Source: Lateolabrax maculatus
Taxonomy: Eukaryota; Chordata; Actinopteri; Acropomatiformes; Lateolabracidae
Direction: 5' to 3'
Assembly: GCA_031216445.1 (NCBI GenBank)
Contig: CM062214.1
Coordinates: forward strand, 19,583,001-19,647,000
Length of the DNA: 64,000 nt
The notes beneath the pieces are model-generated. The model was given only the letters and a program-made list of their open reading frames with translations. It was not told the DNA's origin and did not search any database. This document shows positions 61,601 to 64,000 of this stretch, piece after piece. Position numbers and translations under genes: made by a program. The stretch's first letter is position 1. Every line of letters begins with the position of its first letter.

Positions 61601-63767
61601 CATTGCAGTCGAATAATTTATTCCATCAACTTGGATGTTACATTACCATTTCTATATATAAAATAAAAATATGGTCAGGTTTATACAGCACATAATGTGT
61701 CTTGGTGTTGTAAGATATTGCTTTCTCTTGCTAGTGGACAAAAAGGATATCACTTTCACAGCATTGCCATAAACTCTATGGAAATGACACATTTTCTTGC
61801 AACCCTGATGCAAAGTTATATCATCCTTTAACTGGAATGGTTCTGCTTTTCGAGAAATCAGCCTTTTCTACCAATTTATTGCTGTTTTACATTTAAATGA
61901 TGGCACACATGAACATGCGCCTGCCGTGTGTTTTTTAAACAGTTCTTTCACCTCAGTTCTTCGCTATGTTTTTCTTTTTGGTCACAGACATGTCATTTTG
62001 AACAATTTCTTTACCATCTTTATGATACCAGGGAACAAAAACACAAAAACAATTTGGTCATATACAACTAAAGGTTTCAGTGATAAATTCTAATCAGTCA
62101 ATTGCTTTCAAGTCAAATTTCACCATCCTTTGCCAATTCCTCATTTCAAAACTCAAATTTCTTCCCCCAACAAATAAATTTGGTGTTTCTTCGCCTTCAC
62201 TTTTCTCCCACCTGTGAGGTAATAGGATTTCTATAAAGCCACCTTCTACTCCGCCACTTTGTTCTCTTCTGTAGATGATTCTTTTATTATCTCGGTAAAC
62301 CAGAGCTTCCAGGCTGCTGGTTTGGAGGGATCCACTCTTCCAGCCGGCCAGGGAGCTCGGCACTTTCACAGGGACCATAAATATAGCACTTCTGCTGCCA
62401 TCAGCCTCTTTTGTAATCACCTCCATTACCCCATACAGGGACCACAGCAATATCACTGTCTGTCTCAGCACATGAGTAGGTCAATGAAATGAGAGGAAAA
62501 AAGCTTATCTAGATAACACATGTGTACGTCTTGAGGAGATAGCCTACTTTATAATTAAGATAATAGGCGTTTTAGATCTGTATCAGAGCCAAATGGTGTT
62601 TAAATTTGTTTTGATCTTCATAAAATAGCAGAGGAATGAAAATTACAGGATTTAGCAGATTACACAATGTTAACTGATATGCAAGTAGATTTTAACCTAT
62701 GTCTGTGCATTTTTAAATATATATATCACACTCAGGTTGCACATACATACATCATTTCTGACCAGTAATTAAGAATGTTTCTGAAAGTGCTGGATCATGA
62801 AGTTGAACACAAGCTGTACAGAATACACTGTACTTCCCTACCAAACATAAGCATCCAGGTGGCTCTTTCCTACTAGCTGATCTCCAGTCAGGTAGGTGTT
62901 GTGTGATGTGGAGATGAAGTAACTGGTGAGAGGCTGGTCCATGTCTTGGTACACGGATGTGTGGGGCTGGTTGAACACGCAGCAGTCTTTGGACTCCATG
63001 TACCTGAGGAATCCTTCAAATGTCATGGACCTGCTTGCTCTGGCTGGAAGAGGAGGAAGGAGCAGAGCAACACTCAGTGACAGTCAAAATCAGCATCAGG
63101 TCTTCTACCGAGTGGAAAAAAAAGTTCTAAAAGGGGCCTAGACAAGCCAGCTAAAGCAAAATATGTTCCTAGTGTTAAAATATTAAAACATATCAAATTA
63201 ATCAGAGGCTACAGCCATGCTGGTGTCTCTGTGATCCTTGTGTTGTTTTCCCTGTTTTGCTGTTTATGATGCTGCAAATTAGCCAGCAGTACACTGGGCC
63301 CTACCCTACACCACATCTGGTCTACTTGTCCATTGACGTGCCTGACTCTTCCGTTTTCCTTCTGTCATTTCAACCCCCTGCCTCTGGGTTTACAGCAAGT
63401 CACTCTTTCAGCCAGCCAGGCACTGCTGGAGCTTAGGCCTTAACTTCTGTTATAACTAAATTAGCATCATTATGTGACAAAGCCTTAGTCCTTAAATAAT
63501 AGAGTATTTTTTTACCCATAGTAATGAGCAGCAAGCAGCCTGACATGGTTCACAGCTCTCCCTTCACTTACCTGTCTCTTCAATCTCATATCGATCAATC
63601 AAACTCTCTGCCGTCTCCTCATTTGCGTTGAGCTCCATCTGCTCCTTGCGGAGGAACCTCAGGAGGGCGCAGGCAGGCAAACTTGTCTGGCCCAAGGCGT
63701 AGCAATGGTACAGATGCAGGATTTCGGCTCTCCTGGAGGCGGGAGCCTTGCTTTTCTTCATCTTGTC
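51824..63767 (-). CDS. plcz1: phospholipase C zeta, 5' end outside window
   Basis: Hydrolyses PI(4,5)P2 to IP3 and DAG; in mammals it is the sperm factor that triggers egg calcium oscillations. Eleven minus-strand exons join in frame to 564 residues plus stop; the human protein has 608, so about 80-90 N-terminal residues lie above 64000. In order: end of the EF-hand region, X barrel half with SHNTYL and VVYHGYTLT (the two catalytic His) and EIDCWDG, an X-Y linker, Y half ([33 protein letters not shown]) and a C2 domain ending FVFVWYS. There is no PH domain in what is seen, and GLPMDL and NNKK-type phrases favour zeta over delta. The neighbour PIK3C2G supports this. The linker is acidic, unlike mammalian zeta. 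Confidence 0.88.
53979..57503 (-). other. two long plcz1 introns
   Basis: Introns 53979-55809 and 55983-57503. The first holds a POU-octamer/TAAT cluster at about 55509-55580 and some purine-rich low-complexity sequence near 54060-54135. The second ends in a TATG/TATA microsatellite (about 57320-57395). No gene seen. Confidence 0.5.
57320..57395. repeat. (GT)/(TA)/(TATG) compound microsatellite
   Basis: Alternating GT, TA and TATG units in a plcz1 intron. Confidence 0.85.
58837..61345 (-). CDS. plcz1: plcz1 exons: rest of X domain and X-Y linker
   Basis: Exons 61201-61345 ([27 protein letters not shown]), 60746-60898 ([22 protein letters not shown]) and 58837-59028. The last encodes [19 protein letters not shown], then an almost purely acidic run of about 20 Glu/Asp within 30 residues, then [13 protein letters not shown]. 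Confidence 0.88.
59029..60745 (-). other. plcz1 intron, no gene seen
   Basis: About 1.7 kb between the linker exon and the X-domain exon at 60746. Several short open frames without recognisable content. Confidence 0.5.
61346..62841 (-). other. plcz1 intron with an unexplained 125-codon open frame
   Basis: About 1.5 kb intron. A minus-strand open frame at 62094-62471 begins [19 protein letters not shown] and is not low-complexity; I recognise no family and see no splice support. Confidence 0.3.
62842..63767 (-). CDS. plcz1: plcz1 exons: EF-hand end and start of X domain
   Basis: Exons 63572-63767 and 62842-63043. The first reads [20 protein letters not shown], then [11 protein letters not shown], matching the third and fourth EF-hand lobe of human zeta. 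The acceptor before it (tgtgtgcag) is pyrimidine-poor, so that border is the least certain. The second carries [19 protein letters not shown] and [20 protein letters not shown] with the first catalytic His. It uses donor gtaggg after TG. Confidence 0.82.
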
Positions 63768-64000
63768 CTGCACACAATCATTATAGCCTCTCAATCCCCT
63801 GTTGTTGATCCTGGAAAGTTATTCTTGAGTTTCTTTGTGAAACTTCCAATTTGTATGAAATCAACATGCCGATTCTGAGAAGAGCACTACTACTAATTTA
63901 TTTAGTAATTTAGTAATTATTTAATTAATTTAATTAATTAATTTATTAATTTTTTTTCTGCAAGGCTGAATAGCCGTCATGATAGTGTTAGAGGGAAGAA

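Overview
The window is vertebrate nuclear DNA, almost certainly from a ray-finned (teleost) fish. Genes are cut into many short exons with GT-AG introns of about 90 bp to 2 kb, introns are AT-rich with microsatellites, and a degenerate teleost-type hAT MITE sits in one intron. The gene content is also fish-like: two Bouncer/SPACA4-type Ly6 genes and a PIK3C2G-PLCZ1 pair.

Region 1 (360-33050, + strand): the 3' nine-tenths of RELN (reelin). I place 56 exons whose phases join without a break into 3164 codons. They cover the end of the pre-repeat region, all eight reelin repeats with their eight EGF modules, the two ADAMTS-type cleavage sites, the receptor-binding lysine pair in repeat 6, the 6-nt neural microexon and the basic C-terminal tail. 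The first ~300 residues lie upstream of the window.

Region 2 (33340-37275, - strand): two tandem Ly6/uPAR genes of Bouncer/SPACA4 type (33602-33985 and 35056-35553), a four-exon small membrane protein of the SMIM29/C3orf18 family (36182-36800), and a set of phase-compatible exons with no recognisable homology (36965-37275). That set may be a new small gene or 5' exons of the membrane-protein gene.

Region 3 (37.5-51.7 kb, + strand): PIK3C2G, a class II PI3-kinase, apparently complete at 32 coding exons and 1400 residues, with an altered DDLRQD motif and one GC-AG intron.

Region 4 (51.73-64 kb, - strand): PLCZ1 (phospholipase C zeta), from the end of the EF-hand region to the stop codon in 11 exons. 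It has an acidic X-Y linker instead of the basic one of mammals. Its N-terminal exons lie beyond 64000. PIK3C2G and PLCZ1 converge, and their candidate poly(A) signals are ~40 bp apart.

Reelin is a secreted neuronal signal and works apart from the rest. The other recognisable genes include an egg-membrane sperm-receptor type (Bouncer-like) and an egg-activation phospholipase (PLCZ1) within 20-30 kb. The PIK3C2G-PLCZ1 adjacency matches human chromosome 12p12 and supports both orthology calls. All exon models come from reading splice sites and frames by eye, and family comparisons come from memory of the human proteins.
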